Source: Trachelipus rathkii (Eukaryota; Arthropoda; Malacostraca; Isopoda; Trachelipodidae). From it: a DNA stretch of 35,000 nt. Shown here in pieces: positions 1-12,839 of the stretch. The stretch covers positions 1-35,000 of the forward strand of contig JABUQX010126285.1 in assembly GCA_015478945.1 (NCBI GenBank), given 5' to 3'. The position numbers and the translations under genes are program-made. The stretch's first letter is position 1. Each line of letters starts with the position of its first letter. The notes under the pieces were generated by a model. The model was not told where the DNA came from. It ran no database searches and worked only from the letters and a program-made list of their open reading frames with translations.

Positions 1-1687
1 TTTATGGAGAGACTAGAAATGTATTGAGATATTATTATAGGAAGTATATAACTAAATTGTATTACTACTCCTAATCATTCATTGATAACGCATAGATATA
101 GTCATAAAACTCTACTATGATATTGGAAATAGTTAAGTTATATAGTACATGCTTAGATAGAGGATATTGAGGAGAAATAATATAAAATTGAGCTGTCTAA
201 TAATAATTACCCTATTATGTATATATATACTATATATATATATCATGAGATATATACAAATAATATATATAATATAACATAGCAAAGTATATTATATACA
301 GTTAATGAAGTATACAAATTAGTTATATTTAAATGAAAAGGATCAATAGTTGTATTGCTTAGTAACGTATAATGGGGATATAGGAATATTTCAGTATATA
401 TAATCACAATCTCTTGATTTACGGATTTAGGTTGAAATGTGAGAGGCTATATGAACAATAATAACGGGCATTTCTTATAAAAAAACATACATAGTTAGAT
501 GAGAAGTGCTATAATCACTTATTATCTATATATATATATCATAGAGAAAATTCTTAAGTTGGGTGCCATACGAGTGAGTTAAGCATAATCTTAGCGCTTC
601 TATGTGGCTTTTAGGGGCGGTAGACGGATGAAAGCTTGCTAAATGCTGCTATAAAAGTTAGGGACTTTCAAGGTGACAGAAACACTAAAAAAGCTGGAGA
701 TAGATAAAGATTAATCAAATCGCTAAAAAAACGATTAGCATGGCGTGCAGATCATAAAAACCATAATTGTGAGACTAGTATCTCGCTAGAATGTAGACCC
801 AAACCAATTTTTCATCGACAGAAGAACCACAGATAGTACTCTCAGCAAAGAGGATCTAAAGTAGTTTTGTTTATTGTATTATGCCTAGTGTGATGTATAT
901 TGTTTTTTTTTTGTATGTCTTTAAAGCTTGATATCTCTCAGATAATTCTTGTCTATCTATGCTATGATAAAATGGATAATCACGATTGTATAATAGAAGA
1001 GAATACGATTTTACAGCATAGCATATTTTCGATCTTTAGTAGTGATAGTATCTATATTATGTAATAGCTATGAAATTAGTTTTGTTTCACTGGTAAATTA
1101 AGAAGTATAGTTGAAGATGGTACATTCATGATTCACACTGTCATAAAGTAGTATCAGAGAAGATGTATCAGATAAGATGACACGAATACTCATTGGAATC
1201 AGAATAAAAGAATCCATTGGTTTTGATGGACGGTGTATATAAATTGTAAATAAAAGATTATTCACTAATAAATATTAATAATCCAATAACTACCTGGCAA
1301 GGGTATTAATACTAATAGATAATAATAATATAGTAATTGCCTTACATAAATAAGTAAGTGTAAGCTGGACGATAGCATTAGTTTACAGTCGAGATGATCA
1401 GAATACATACATTATATCGAAGAATAATCATTATATAAATATATAATATAAAAAGTATGTAAGACATAATTCTCATCCCTTTAATAGGGCTCAGGATAGC
1501 TATTATCAATTATTATTTTTATTAAAATAATATATTATGAAGAATTTTCATTAAAAACTATTATATTCTACATATATATCTTTTTTATTCAAATGGGTGT
1601 GCTTAGGTGAATAGAGAATGGTGGAGTAGCAAAGGTATATAAGAGTTAGGGTCACATATCTCGGTAGACAAATATGGTAATCTAACA
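1..1687. other. AT-rich sequence, no gene recognised
   Basis: I see no sustained coding frame, RNA gene or clear mobile-element end here. A slightly GC-richer patch at about 550-860 has a short open frame around 739-832, but it resembles nothing I know and lacks convincing splice sites. Short TA runs are scattered through the stretch. Confidence 0.6.
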
Positions 1688-1985
1688 GATATATATATAT
1701 AATAATATATATATAATATTATATATATAATATATATATATATAATATTATATATATAATATATATATATTATCTTATCATCATTATTAATTATTATATT
1801 ATTATATATTAAATTATTATAAATATATAATATATTATAATATATATAATATATATATTTATTATAATTATTATATAATATAATATATTAATATTTATTA
1901 TTTTATTATTATTATTATTAATTATTATTATCATTAATATTATTTTTAATTATTAATTATATTATTATTATTATTTTATATAATT
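1688..1985. repeat. AT-only low-complexity tract with a 27-bp tandem unit
   Basis: The stretch is almost entirely A and T. Within it, 1714-1767 holds two back-to-back copies of a 27-bp unit (TAATATT followed by TA steps, with a phase break), so it is a higher-order repeat and not a plain dinucleotide run. The right half grades into TTA/ATT trinucleotides. Confidence 0.85.
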
Positions 1986-1989
1986 ACTT

Positions 1990-2507
1990 CCATGATAGAT
2001 GTCTATACCGCCCTGGTCAGTAATGGTATCCAAACATTCATATTCTATATGGCCCGAACTTAACCATCTAGACCCTAGATGCAATTATATAGAAAACTCA
2101 TTGTGTTTTATCTGCAATTGTATTTACTCGAGATTATCTATTGTCACCTCTTGGATTATATAACACTTCTCAAGGTAGGGTATTTCATGTCACCTCTTAT
2201 ATCATGTAGAACTATTGCATCTTCTATTTCATTTATTGATTATGCTTCAAAACTCGTTCACCCATGTAGTTGTCCATCTCAAAGTATGGATCATTGCTAT
2301 TTTTCTCAATTATCCATTATCATAATCTTACATTGCATAAGATTCTTTATAACACTTATATAGGTCCATAAGAGTGAATCACAAAAAAAGGAAAGGAACA
2401 GGTATGCTGCTCTGTTCAGCCTATACTTATATACTTTACGTAGATAGAAAATCTTTACTTGTATTATATAGGGACAGTCATACGTAGAAACGTTTCCGAA
2501 CCTTATA
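1990..2507. other. No gene recognised
   Basis: Mixed-composition sequence between two AT tracts. The longest open frame (94 codons at 2079-2363) encodes a Leu/Ile/Tyr-rich sequence with no recognisable motif. It looks like a chance frame in AT-rich DNA. Confidence 0.55.
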
Positions 2508-2542
2508 TTAATATATATATATATATTTATATATATATTATA

Positions 2543-2584
<42 letters not shown>

Positions 2585-2594
2585 ATATATACGG

Positions 2595-2632
<38 letters not shown>

Positions 2633-2835
2633 TATATATATTAATTATATATATATATATATATATATAATTATAATAATATTATATAATATATATATAT
2701 AATATTATATTATATATATATATTATATATATATATATTCTATATAAATTATTATATATATAAATATATTTTATATATATATATATATATATGATTATAT
2801 AATATATATATATATATATATTAAATAAATATATC

Positions 2836-2893
<58 letters not shown>

Positions 2894-3052
2894 TATATTA
2901 TATTATATATATATAAATATATAATATATATAATATATATTATTTATATATATATATAATATATATATATATTATATATATATATTATATATATATATAG
3001 TAAATATATATATATATATATATAAAATATAAATATATATATATATAATATA
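2508..3052. repeat. Long (TA)n compound microsatellite
   Basis: About 545 bp made almost only of TA steps, with AAT/ATT phase breaks every 10-30 bp and single G or C interruptions near 2590, 2739, 2793 and 3000. This is the largest AT tract in the window. Such tracts are prone to slippage and assembly error, so the length here may not be exact. Confidence 0.9.
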
Positions 3053-3059
3053 TGTAATG

Positions 3060-5094
3060 TATTAGTAGGCTATAGTACTCTAAAATCCATCTATTCCTCA
3101 ATCAGTATACGAGATAGTGATTTTTTATCATATATCCGACTCTCACTAATATAGGTCAAATATAATAACATAACTCACATTTGCTACATCTATAAGTAAA
3201 TAGACATATATATAAGATCATAAAGTACATAAGATGCAGGCGTCAGCGTACTAACAATGTATATACATGTACAATCAAATATATTATACAGTTATCGGAA
3301 TAATTGTCTATAACCAATTTAATATAATTATAGTAATAAATATATATTTTATTTTTATATTATAAAACACCAATTTTAAAAATTAATAAAACATATCTTC
3401 AGATTCAATAGTAATATTAAATATAATAAAATAAAAATAATATATAATTAATATATATATATAATAAAAATAATAATTAATTTAAATAATAATAATTATA
3501 AACTAATACATAATGAGATAATGTAGAGATGTGTAGTGAGTTGTGTACTAGCTTAATTAGTTAGAGATATAATTTAATTATACAGTTTTTAATTAGGATA
3601 TAAATCGAGATTTTAAACTCCAGAGGGAAAGTATATGATAAGATCCTATGATATTATTATATTTAACTATATATACCACACACCTGATTATTACGTTTTA
3701 TACTAATGCTTTGAACGAGAGACTTACACGACATAATTAATAACAATAATAATAATACCACTGAGACTATAATAATAATACACGAACTCCCCTATTTAAA
3801 TAATAATAATCAAGTAGAAAATGTTGTAAAACTTAATACACTGACTCCACAATTATGCAATAGAATTTATATCGAGGGTTTATAAAGCACGAGAGAGCGA
3901 GTTGTAGTGTGTATTTAAACATAAATCATGTTAGATCTTAGTAATGATAACACACACAAACACAAATACAACGAAAAGTTTACCAAAAAATAACAAATTC
4001 CGTATATATGATTATTATTATTATATTATTATTAATTTATTTCAAATTTATCTGAAATTATTTTTTATCAAATATTATATCTCTCAATATATGACTGAAT
4101 CACCTCGAGGTATATATATATACTTTAAGGTAATAAGTACAGTATTAATTAATCTTTATAATTTCATCTAAACTTAGTATTAATTTCTTCCTTTATTCAC
4201 TAGGAAAAGTCATTGCGTCTGATGTTTCCTGCGAAATCTCATTTTTTTATTATGCTTTTTAAGCACAAGTTTATTCATGGTTTTTATATAAAATTTTTAT
4301 ATTATCTTCTTATGAATTTTCAATATGAGAATTTTTATTTGATGTGTAACATATTGTCCGCCCTATGAAGTAGATAGTGTTCTGATTTTAGTAAAATTCA
4401 CACAAACCCCACCTTATTCTATCTCTCCGTTAGGAATATTAGTTTCTAGACACTATTAGCACAGGTTAGCTCTGAATACCACATCGTAGTGAGCGTGAGA
4501 GCGACGAGGTATGTAGCTCTAATAGGCAGATGATCAAAGTAGAACTCGGTCTGTGGAAAGTACTTAAATATCTGAGATAAGCTAGTCTATACTGCCGATA
4601 AAAATTTGGCACATGAGTTTTGTATGTTATATAGGGTGTTGTAACTCATTTGTTCCTCACAATAATTACTGTATATCCTATATCTAGATTCATTACTATA
4701 GAAATAGTAAAACCAAAAGATTCTAGAAAATCTATACACTATATAGAGTTTAATCTAAAATGTATGTTTTTATCAATGATGTATAAATACATTGAGTCTT
4801 GGGATTTGTAAGATAGTCGGTTCATTAAAAATTTTTCTCGATCTTAATATCTTCGCGCGGACACTATCCAACCTATGAAGCATTTGATTTTATATATAAT
4901 TACGTATACATAGAACCCTACCCCTTTGAATCTGTAACAAATCCTCATTCGAAAATTACTGAGAGTACTCCGAGACATCACACTTAACCACTCTATCTTT
5001 TTTGAAAATTACTAATAGCTTCTGAACTCCATATCCCAGCGAAGAAAATACTTATATTGTAGTAACTTTAATTTATGATTTATTTAATATATAA
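3060..5094. other. AT-rich sequence, no gene recognised
   Basis: No gene or repeat boundary could be supported. 3300-3520 is nearly all A/T. The 75-codon frame at 3944-4171 is Asn/Ile/Tyr-rich and unlike a known protein. Nothing in 4200-5090 shows a coding pattern on either strand. Confidence 0.55.
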
Positions 5095-5140
5095 TTAATA
5101 TATATTAATTATATTTATATATATATATATATATATATTT
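5095..5140. repeat. Short (TA)n microsatellite
   Basis: A run of TA steps with one TTAATTA interruption. It is much shorter than the tracts at 2.5 kb and 27.7 kb. Confidence 0.8.
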
Positions 5141-5640
5141 TACTGTTATTCGAATGTCAGAATCTGAAACGTGATGATGCAACAATTTTTATTAACATTA
5201 TAAATATGATTATTGATTATTATATTTAAAATCTTATAAGTATATGATATTTATTTATTACTGAGATATTAGCTAAGTGGATTAATGATATAATTTAAGT
5301 AGGGTAATAAATGAGAAGAGAGTTATAAAATGATCCTTATTATATATACCTCATCTACCCCTTATCATTATCATATATACTACGACATATATTTTATTAT
5401 TAGTGAGGAAAATCGAGGAGGTAAGTAAGGTAGAGAGTAGTAAAATACCTACAAGAATAATCTTAGTGACTTATAATGATATTTTCTACTTATATTAAGT
5501 TAATATAGGTCTGAGTGTAAATAATTGCTAGAATATTATATTAGTTGTATTAATTAAGGTTAATAAGTAGGGCGTAATTATAAGATAGGTATCTTTTTTT
5601 AAAATTATTGACTTGAATATATATATATTATTGTTTCTAG

Positions 5641-5880
5641 TGTATGTTGTATGTAAGGTGTTATGTGTGTATATAGTTGATGTTGTTGTATGTGTTTAGA
5701 TTATGAATGTTAGTAAGATTGATAGTTATTATGTGTTGATAGTGTGATGTGGTAGTTTAGTGTGTATAGGACCCTATGTTGTGTGGTGTCGTCGTTGGTG
5801 TGTTGTTGACTTAAGTTTGGAGGTGGAGGTATATATAAGTAGTTTGTTGGTAGGGTGATCTTGGTGTATTGATTGATGTG
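5641..5880 (+). repeat. G/T-rich, C-depleted tract
   Basis: My hand count over these 240 bases gives about 78 G against 7 C on the plus strand, with many TGTG, TGTTG and GTATG words. The flanks do not share this bias. There is no open reading frame of note. It may be a decayed TG-rich simple repeat; the origin is unknown. Confidence 0.6.
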
Positions 5881-7394
5881 TATTAATTTTAGAAGTAATG
5901 TTTTAAATACATTTCTACCACTCTTGTAAAAAACGACTTCTAAATTTAATATTCTCTTACAATTTTTATGTTATTTGTTTTTTATTATCAATTATCTAAT
6001 TTTATCTTAATTTATTTAAGATTTTAAATAAATGAAATTAAAACATTTAGTTATTATTTATATTTTTATTTAGGGTATTTATTATTTATTATAGTTTGAA
6101 TATATTTATTATGATTATATATTATTCATTAATTGAATTTAATTATTATGATTATCTAACATTGTGTAGTATAATTTACTATTTGAATATCTAGTTAATT
6201 ATTTATATTTAATTTTAATATATGATCATTCTATTTTCTATATTATTTATTATTTTCAAAATAAATGCGGGTTTAAAATTTAATTTGAATTTGTGTTGAT
6301 TTAATATCCTGAAAAGTAATAGTGTTTTAGTATTTTCGTCTTTTCCTTTCCTATCGAATCTAATAAATTTTATTATATAATATGACTTATAATAACTATT
6401 ATTTATATATCAAGTATTATTATTTTATTTTACATTAACATAGGACATATTTCTTAAGAATATCTTTAGGCCTCGTTTATTGCGGTATATATAATCTATG
6501 TCCATTACATTATCTCCTATAATATATTGATTTATTACTCAAATTATACATAAGTCTGGATCTTATAGACTCTAAACTTCCCTTTAGCTATTACTGTATT
6601 AATCTATATTTATTAAATTTATATATAAATATTATAATTATATTATATTATAAATTAATACTTATTTTTACTTATATTCTTATTTCTTATACTTCATTGA
6701 TGTAGGTGTATATGAGTTATATATTATGTCAGTATTAGTTTTATGCATTCTTTAATTGTTAATATAATTTAAATTTTATGAGGTATTTGGGTATTAAAAT
6801 AATAAACATCTGTATTCGTTCACCCTAATGGTATATAACAATTTTATTTTATTTTCATTCTAGAATCTCAATCTGATTATATTTTTATTTAAATAAAGAA
6901 CCAAAGGCCAAATTTTTTTATTTTTATATTTAGTATTTTTTTTTAAAAATTACTCAACTTTTGTTATTTGCATCCATAATGATTATCCGAATGTTTTCTT
7001 GGGGATTATTCAGATAATTTAACATAACATGTTATTATTTGAGCTAATGAATAAATAAAGGAGGTTATGCACATATTATTAAACTTAATAGTATATATAA
7101 GATACTTTATTAAAGTAAACTTTAATTATTGATTGCATTACAATGAAATTAAATGCTGAATACATATACATTCCTAGAAACAAATGTGAGTATAGATTGA
7201 TTATTTTTTATTGACAATGCAATTTTATGTTACACTTAGTACTTATGTTGCTTCAAGTAATAATGATTAAATTGTAACCAGAAAACTGTACGATATGTTC
7301 ATCCGGAAATATCTAATACACAAAAACTAATGGTTACACTGTGAAGAAATTGATTTAATTTCTTGGAATTGCATTGTTCTTTTTATAGAAGGTA
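5881..7394. other. AT-rich sequence, no gene recognised
   Basis: Dominated by A and T with many ATTT/TATT words. No coding frame above background and no paired repeat ends were found on either strand. Confidence 0.55.
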
Positions 7395-7647
7395 TAACAT
7401 TATTATTTATATTATTTAATTTACATTATTATTATAATTATTATATTATTTATAAAATTTTTATATTATTTAAATTATTATTTATAATTATTTATTAATT
7501 ATTAAATTATTATTTTAATTATTATTATTAATTAATTATTTAATTTTGATTATTAAATTATATAAATTTATATTTATTTATTATTTAAATTTTAATTTTA
7601 TATTGTTATTATTATTATTATTATTAATTATATTATTATATATTATA

Positions 7648-7693
<46 letters not shown>

Positions 7694-7735
7694 TATTTAT
7701 TATTATTTTATAATTTTTATTTTTTATAATTAGCT
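7395..7735. repeat. (TTA)n/(ATT)n trinucleotide tract
   Basis: AT-only sequence made of ATT/TTA steps. The purest trinucleotide runs are at about 7603-7626 and 7647-7691. It is flanked on the right by A/T-rich sequence with occasional G and C. Confidence 0.85.
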
Positions 7736-7900
7736 TGATTAAGTTTTTTTGAAAATTATTCAGATAAATAATTATTAAAATTATTAATTAATAGTTAATA
7801 TTTTTAAAATTTATCACTATCATATGGTGTTTTTCTCACATATTATCTCACCTCAATAGTAACTGGTGATTATAGATTATTATTAATTATGTACGTATAA

Positions 7901-7995
7901 GACGGACATCGGAAAAGAAAAGCAGTACAGAATATGACAAAAGTCGAAATAGAAAGCGTACCATGACTCTATCTCACACACTTAATCGCACCCAC
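7901..7995 (+). repeat. Interspersed repeat A, partial copy 1
   Basis: Bases 7907-7926 are identical over 20 nt to 31542-31561. The match continues with short gaps: TGACAAA, GTCGAAA and AGAAAGC blocks follow in the same order in both places, then a CGCACCC block at about 7988. I read this as a truncated or decayed copy of the repeat seen complete at 31.5-31.86 kb. It is not clear whether the pyrimidine-rich DNA at 8.2-8.45 kb is its continuation; only short blocks such as CTCGCC..TGCCAA and CAGACATT agree there. Confidence 0.55.
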
Positions 7996-8299
7996 TTCAT
8001 GTTACCATTACTTATGTATATGTATGATACTCGTATACACAGATATGAGTATTATTTCATCACTATTTAATATGCATCTACGTGGATCTGAGATCGACAG
8101 TGAACCCTCATACAATCTTATATTTATTAGGTTTAAATCGAGTTATTCATGTAGTAATTAGTTGAGTTACAAAATTTATTATTATTATTTATTATTATTT
8201 ATTCCCTATTTATGGCCTCAGTGTGGGTGCCACAACAACATCTCCTCCTATCGCTCCTTTGTCTCCAACCTATATAACCCCTCTTGTCCCATTGCACGT

Positions 8300-8542
8300 C
8301 TAGGTCTCAATTGGTATCCCCCATTTTACTTCACTCGCCTTCCCTGCCAACCACTCAGCACATTCTCTCAGAGTCACTTTATCCCAGACATTCGTTTTTA
8401 TCTGAGACTTCAAACCTCTCTCTTTTTCTTTCTTCCGGAATTCTCCCAGGCCGTGGATCGTGGTTTTTAGTGGCGCAACACGATCGTGATCTGTAAGAAC
8501 GCCAAGATAGATAACATCCGCTAAAAACCGGAGCTTATGCAA
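8300..8542 (-). pseudogene. Coding-like segment of unknown family
   Basis: An 80-codon minus-strand frame with a balanced, charged composition: Lys, Arg, Glu and Asp are spread evenly, and a stretch near residues 49-64 (TNVWDKVTLRECAEWL) looks like ordinary protein. The plus-strand frames over the same bases are Leu/Phe/Ser-rich, as expected for the complement of coding DNA. The local GC content is well above the flanks. I do not recognise the family. A fragment of a transposon-encoded protein, or reverse-strand sequence of repeat A, are the main alternatives. The frame stops after GIPIET with no splice donor evident. Confidence 0.3.
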
Positions 8543-8549
8543 TTATACA

Positions 8550-11159
8550 TCGACTTACAAGGGTCAGAACAGAGTAGCCCTTAAATAACCATATGAGCCT
8601 ATACACGAGAGTAATTATCCATTATGAGAGTATACTCCGTTTACCCTTTTCTTCACAAGCAGTGCCACACAACTCTCTCTACATAGCTAGTTTATATCAT
8701 AGTCTGGTTCATTTTATATTTTTATTGCTTAATTACTTCTTCAACACTCCTCTATGTCAATAGCCTCTCCATAAAGTAATTGTCTCATATCCGTGAGAGA
8801 CTATATTGAGTAACATTTATAGAATCATTATACTTTATCTTTATTCCAAGACTCTTTAATATATGTCTCACTTAACTGATATATTATAATATATACTACA
8901 ATAACACAGGGTAACAACATAGCTAGTCATGTAATAGTACATCACTATCAAACTCTAAAAGACTTATATTAGTTACTATATACATTATCACCTAACGATT
9001 TTATTGCAGAGCTCCACTTTCACATGGCATCTCAATCATTATAACCTTAAAATATTAAACTTCAGACATCTATGTTTATCACAGCTGCACACTACATCTA
9101 ACATATAACTTACACTACTGAGGAATACTGTTACCACCACCTACAACAATGAAACTTATCTCTTATCTACGTTTACTGCTCTTAATAACCCCATCTTTTC
9201 TACATATCACCGTTGCCAATAATCTCTCCTACCTAAATTACTCTCAAACTCTTTCAGAATTCTGCAAACACAAATACACCAAAATCAAAATCTCACTATA
9301 ATAATAGGTAGGTATTATATATGACCTAACCTCTACATAACTACATATCTCTACACATATTCTTCCATACAATCATTCTTAAATATATAACACCATTATT
9401 TAACAGAAAATCGCTTGGTAGCCATATATCGTATTCGTAAGAGAAAAAACAATCTTTATATCAAAATTTAGAAATATAACCAAGTATTTATATACAGCCG
9501 ATATGCACATGCTCTGACTCGGCTGAGTTATAATTAACTAAATATACCATAATCTAAATCACTTATTTTAGATCAACCATTCCTATTCTTAACTCAGCGT
9601 AGTCATTCACTAACTATCGTTAGACATTCTTTGATTCCATTCAGAAGCCTAACCAATCGACAACACTATATAATCACTACACTTGCCAATATATAGAGCT
9701 ATCCCTATTAAACCCTAATTCAATATCCATCCTAGTATTGGCAAATCCAATTAAAACTTAATATAACAGTTTATTTATCTTATCTTCTCCCATCATTATT
9801 CTCTATCATTAATGCTTCAATGTTAAAACGATCTGATCCACACAATCCCTCTATTACTACACCTAAACTAGCAACCATTTATGTATTTATTCTTCACACC
9901 AAATCATAGTCCTCTTTCAGTCATATCTGAGGCGTAACTCTTATCTAGACCAAATATCCAACATATATTATCCTTCCTCTATATATAACACTCAATTAAA
10001 CAAATTCCTCTAATACGCTTAATATATAAATTATCTACAGTTCCCTTTCATCTCCTTTATCCCTTATATAAGGGTACTATTACTGCTCTCCTCAAAATCC
10101 CTCGGAACTATCACCCTCCTATATAATTAAACGGCTTTATTACACAAACTTCAAGATCCAAGTCTAATCAGAAATCTATGTTCCTCCGTTCTTAGAATCT
10201 TTCAGCCAGTTATATATCTATCTATATGTACTCATTGCCAAGATTTTATATCACCATTTACTTCATATATAAACATCTATACTTAATCTACTATATATTA
10301 CCATAGACATATTATATTCCTCTTCTTTGCTAATAACCTCATGCCCCAAAATACCTATCCTTTTTGCACCATCAAACCAACACACACGTTCACTATCACC
10401 TCATCATTACTGCCATATTATCCACAGATTTTCGAAGTGTTTCTTCCATACACTCCTCACATATTAAATTTATCAGTTATTATATATTTACAAATAAATC
10501 AACTCATATCCCTATTCATATTCTAAGATCAGGTATTTCCCTTATTTACCTGAATATTTTAACGCTTTCGAGCGGCTATCTTTCACAGAAGAGCTTCCTA
10601 TTATTCCCTTGGATGTCCCCTAATTTATACCTCATCATTTACTCAAAACTGTTCAATTAATTGCCACAAATTATTACGTGTTGTTATTTTAGCTATTTCA
10701 TATTATTATTCTAATTATATAATTAGATAAGCATTACTTTCTTGTTGACTAATTCTTAGATTACGATTTGCTTTTTAGTACTAAAATAAAAACCCGCTAT
10801 ACTTTTTATTTACTTTATAACTGCTGCATCACCTCTTCATTATCCACCTTCTACACTGTTCGCTATTCTTTAATATCCTAACTTATATATTTAGAGTCAC
10901 AATATATTATCCCCGCAAAGGGTATTGATTTCTCCTCGACTTTATTGCGTACTGTTGCACTGTTGATACATATTGTGTCTCTTTGGCCGAGATATATAAT
11001 TTACGTCTGATCAGACTATGTATTAGTGCCTATCTAACGATACTTACTGATCTACATCGTTGCACTGAGTCGTTCTATGTGTTCTTTCAACACTACCTCA
11101 TAGTCCCTACTTAGTAACGCTGAATTTGTCACATATGTATCATTTAAATTATGTCTCAC
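8550..11159. other. No gene recognised; G-poor plus strand
   Basis: About 2.6 kb without a supported gene. From roughly 9.0 kb onward the plus strand is visibly short of G relative to C. Open frames near 10341-10660 are Ile/Ser/Thr/Tyr-rich, overlap one another and show no motif, so I treat them as by-products of the biased composition. Confidence 0.55.
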
Positions 11160-11460
11160 CTCTCTCTTCAATTTTAACTCACTCTCTTCTTAACTTCGTT
11201 TTTCGAAATCTATCTCCATCATCACATCGTCCCCTCCAAGTCTCCTCCCATCCAATCTTCAACCTTCCTTTACACTCTACGTCACTCCCTCATACACTAT
11301 AAATCGTACATCTCTCGATACCTCTTTCCTCTCACCCTATCTCTCTCTAACAACACACCCTCCTCCTCACTCTGCGATCTCTCTATACTCACATCATCAC
11401 TATCTCATAATTCTTTTCAATATCAGAATCCTTCCTTCAACCCACAATCAAAAGTAATCA
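11160..11460 (+). repeat. Pyrimidine-rich, G-depleted tract
   Basis: In 11161-11400 I count about 95 C against 9 G, with many CTCTCT, CCTCC and CATC words. It is the extreme of the G-poor zone that starts near 9 kb. No coding frame is evident. It could be a decayed CT-rich repeat or the complement of purine-rich transposon sequence. Confidence 0.6.
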
Positions 11461-12770
11461 CATTAAGCTAGCTTTCATCTGTCGATAATCTCTATTCCTC
11501 CTATCCTTTACAAAAGAGATTATCTTCCTTATGGATTATCCCGGGCATCAGTTCCTCTTGTCCGCTTAAAAGAACAGTGATTGTCATCTTTTCATACGCC
11601 CACACACCTCAACATCTCTTCTCTTACACGCACAATGCCATCATCCAGTGTACACGAACTAAAACTCTCGGTCCTCTCATTTTCGTCTCGCCTGTCATCA
11701 CACGACCCGACCATTGGTAGGCGGACTCGACACCCTTACCTGCTTTAATACCAGCGAAGGGGTCTACACCTGCATCTTTTTTTTGTGTGATTACATTTAT
11801 CACTGGGCTTTAACTGAGTGTAAAGTTTAATTTGTAGGTTCCGTGTGGTTCACGGAGGGTATAAATATAACCGAGGTACGTGGAGTTTCATTAGAGCTTC
11901 ATTCTACTAAAAGCCAACTATCACACTATATAAAGCATATACTATCATACGTGGTGTAGGAGCTCATAGGGAAAGTTTAATGTTTAGTGATATTTATTCA
12001 ATTATCTCATGCTTAATCAATACTTAGTGGGTAGAGTAATAGTACAATTATATTAGTGTAATTATCCTCATTGAGAAATATATATATACTGCCTCACCAT
12101 CAGCTCATGATACTGGTATATTTGATATTAAAATTCCAGTTATTATTAATGGTTTAATTATTTTAGATGCTAATATATAGGTGTTATATTTGGGTCAGAA
12201 ATGTATTTTATGGATATGAATGTATCTGAAATCTCAATACTTTAATATACACATTGAAAAAAGTATATGTATCTTACAAGAAAAAAGAGACAGTATCATA
12301 AAAAAATTAAAACACAGATGGAATTATTTTAAAAAAATACCGTTTTTTTTTGCAAAAAAAAACTCAAATTAAAAAAAAACCAGAGTTCTTGTTTTATTAC
12401 TATCAACAATTCACCCCTATTACTTGAGTTCCTAGGGTTTACCAAGCCTAAACTACTACATATCTATCGTCCCTCCCTACTTATTTAGCCAGCAGTATGA
12501 TGTTTCAGCTTTTATATTACTTGTAACTACCTTTATGTAATAAGTCACCTTCATGTATATTATATAACCCTCAAATTAATTACTCGATCACGTCACTGGA
12601 GTAATTAGCCTCATTTAGATATTCACATATATCCAGGTGTACTCCACTCAAACTCGAGTTGGAGCAATTCAACGAAATAAGGTTACATTAACCTAATATC
12701 GATAGTCCATTATATATCTCATTTGTTTACTCCATTATGCTTAGCGCCCTACCCCGCTCATATAATCTAG
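11461..12770. other. No gene recognised apart from a core-promoter-like site
   Basis: The stretch holds the TATA/initiator pair described separately, and an A-run-rich patch at 12,296-12,380 with several runs of 6-9 A or T. No coding frame was recognised on either strand. Confidence 0.5.
11840..11892 (+). promoter_or_regulatory. Possible core promoter: TATA box plus initiator
   Basis: TATAAATA lies at 11860-11867. An arthropod-type initiator, TTCATT, is placed so that its A at 11890 is 30 bases after the first T of the TATA box, the usual spacing. Directly upstream, 11840-11845 and 11851-11856 form a perfect 6-bp inverted repeat (TCCGTG, 5-base loop, CACGGA). No downstream coding region was recognised, so this may be the promoter of a decayed LTR or a chance arrangement. 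Confidence 0.25.
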
Positions 12771-12839
12771 GGAGTGCCAGCTGTACACATCATATATAAT
12801 TATTACATATATATCATTATATATATTAACTTATTGTGC

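Noticed and set aside
8162..8496. Plus-strand open frames of 102 and 70 codons
   Set aside because: Phe/Leu/Ser/Pro-rich complements of the more protein-like minus-strand frame and of pyrimidine-rich DNA.
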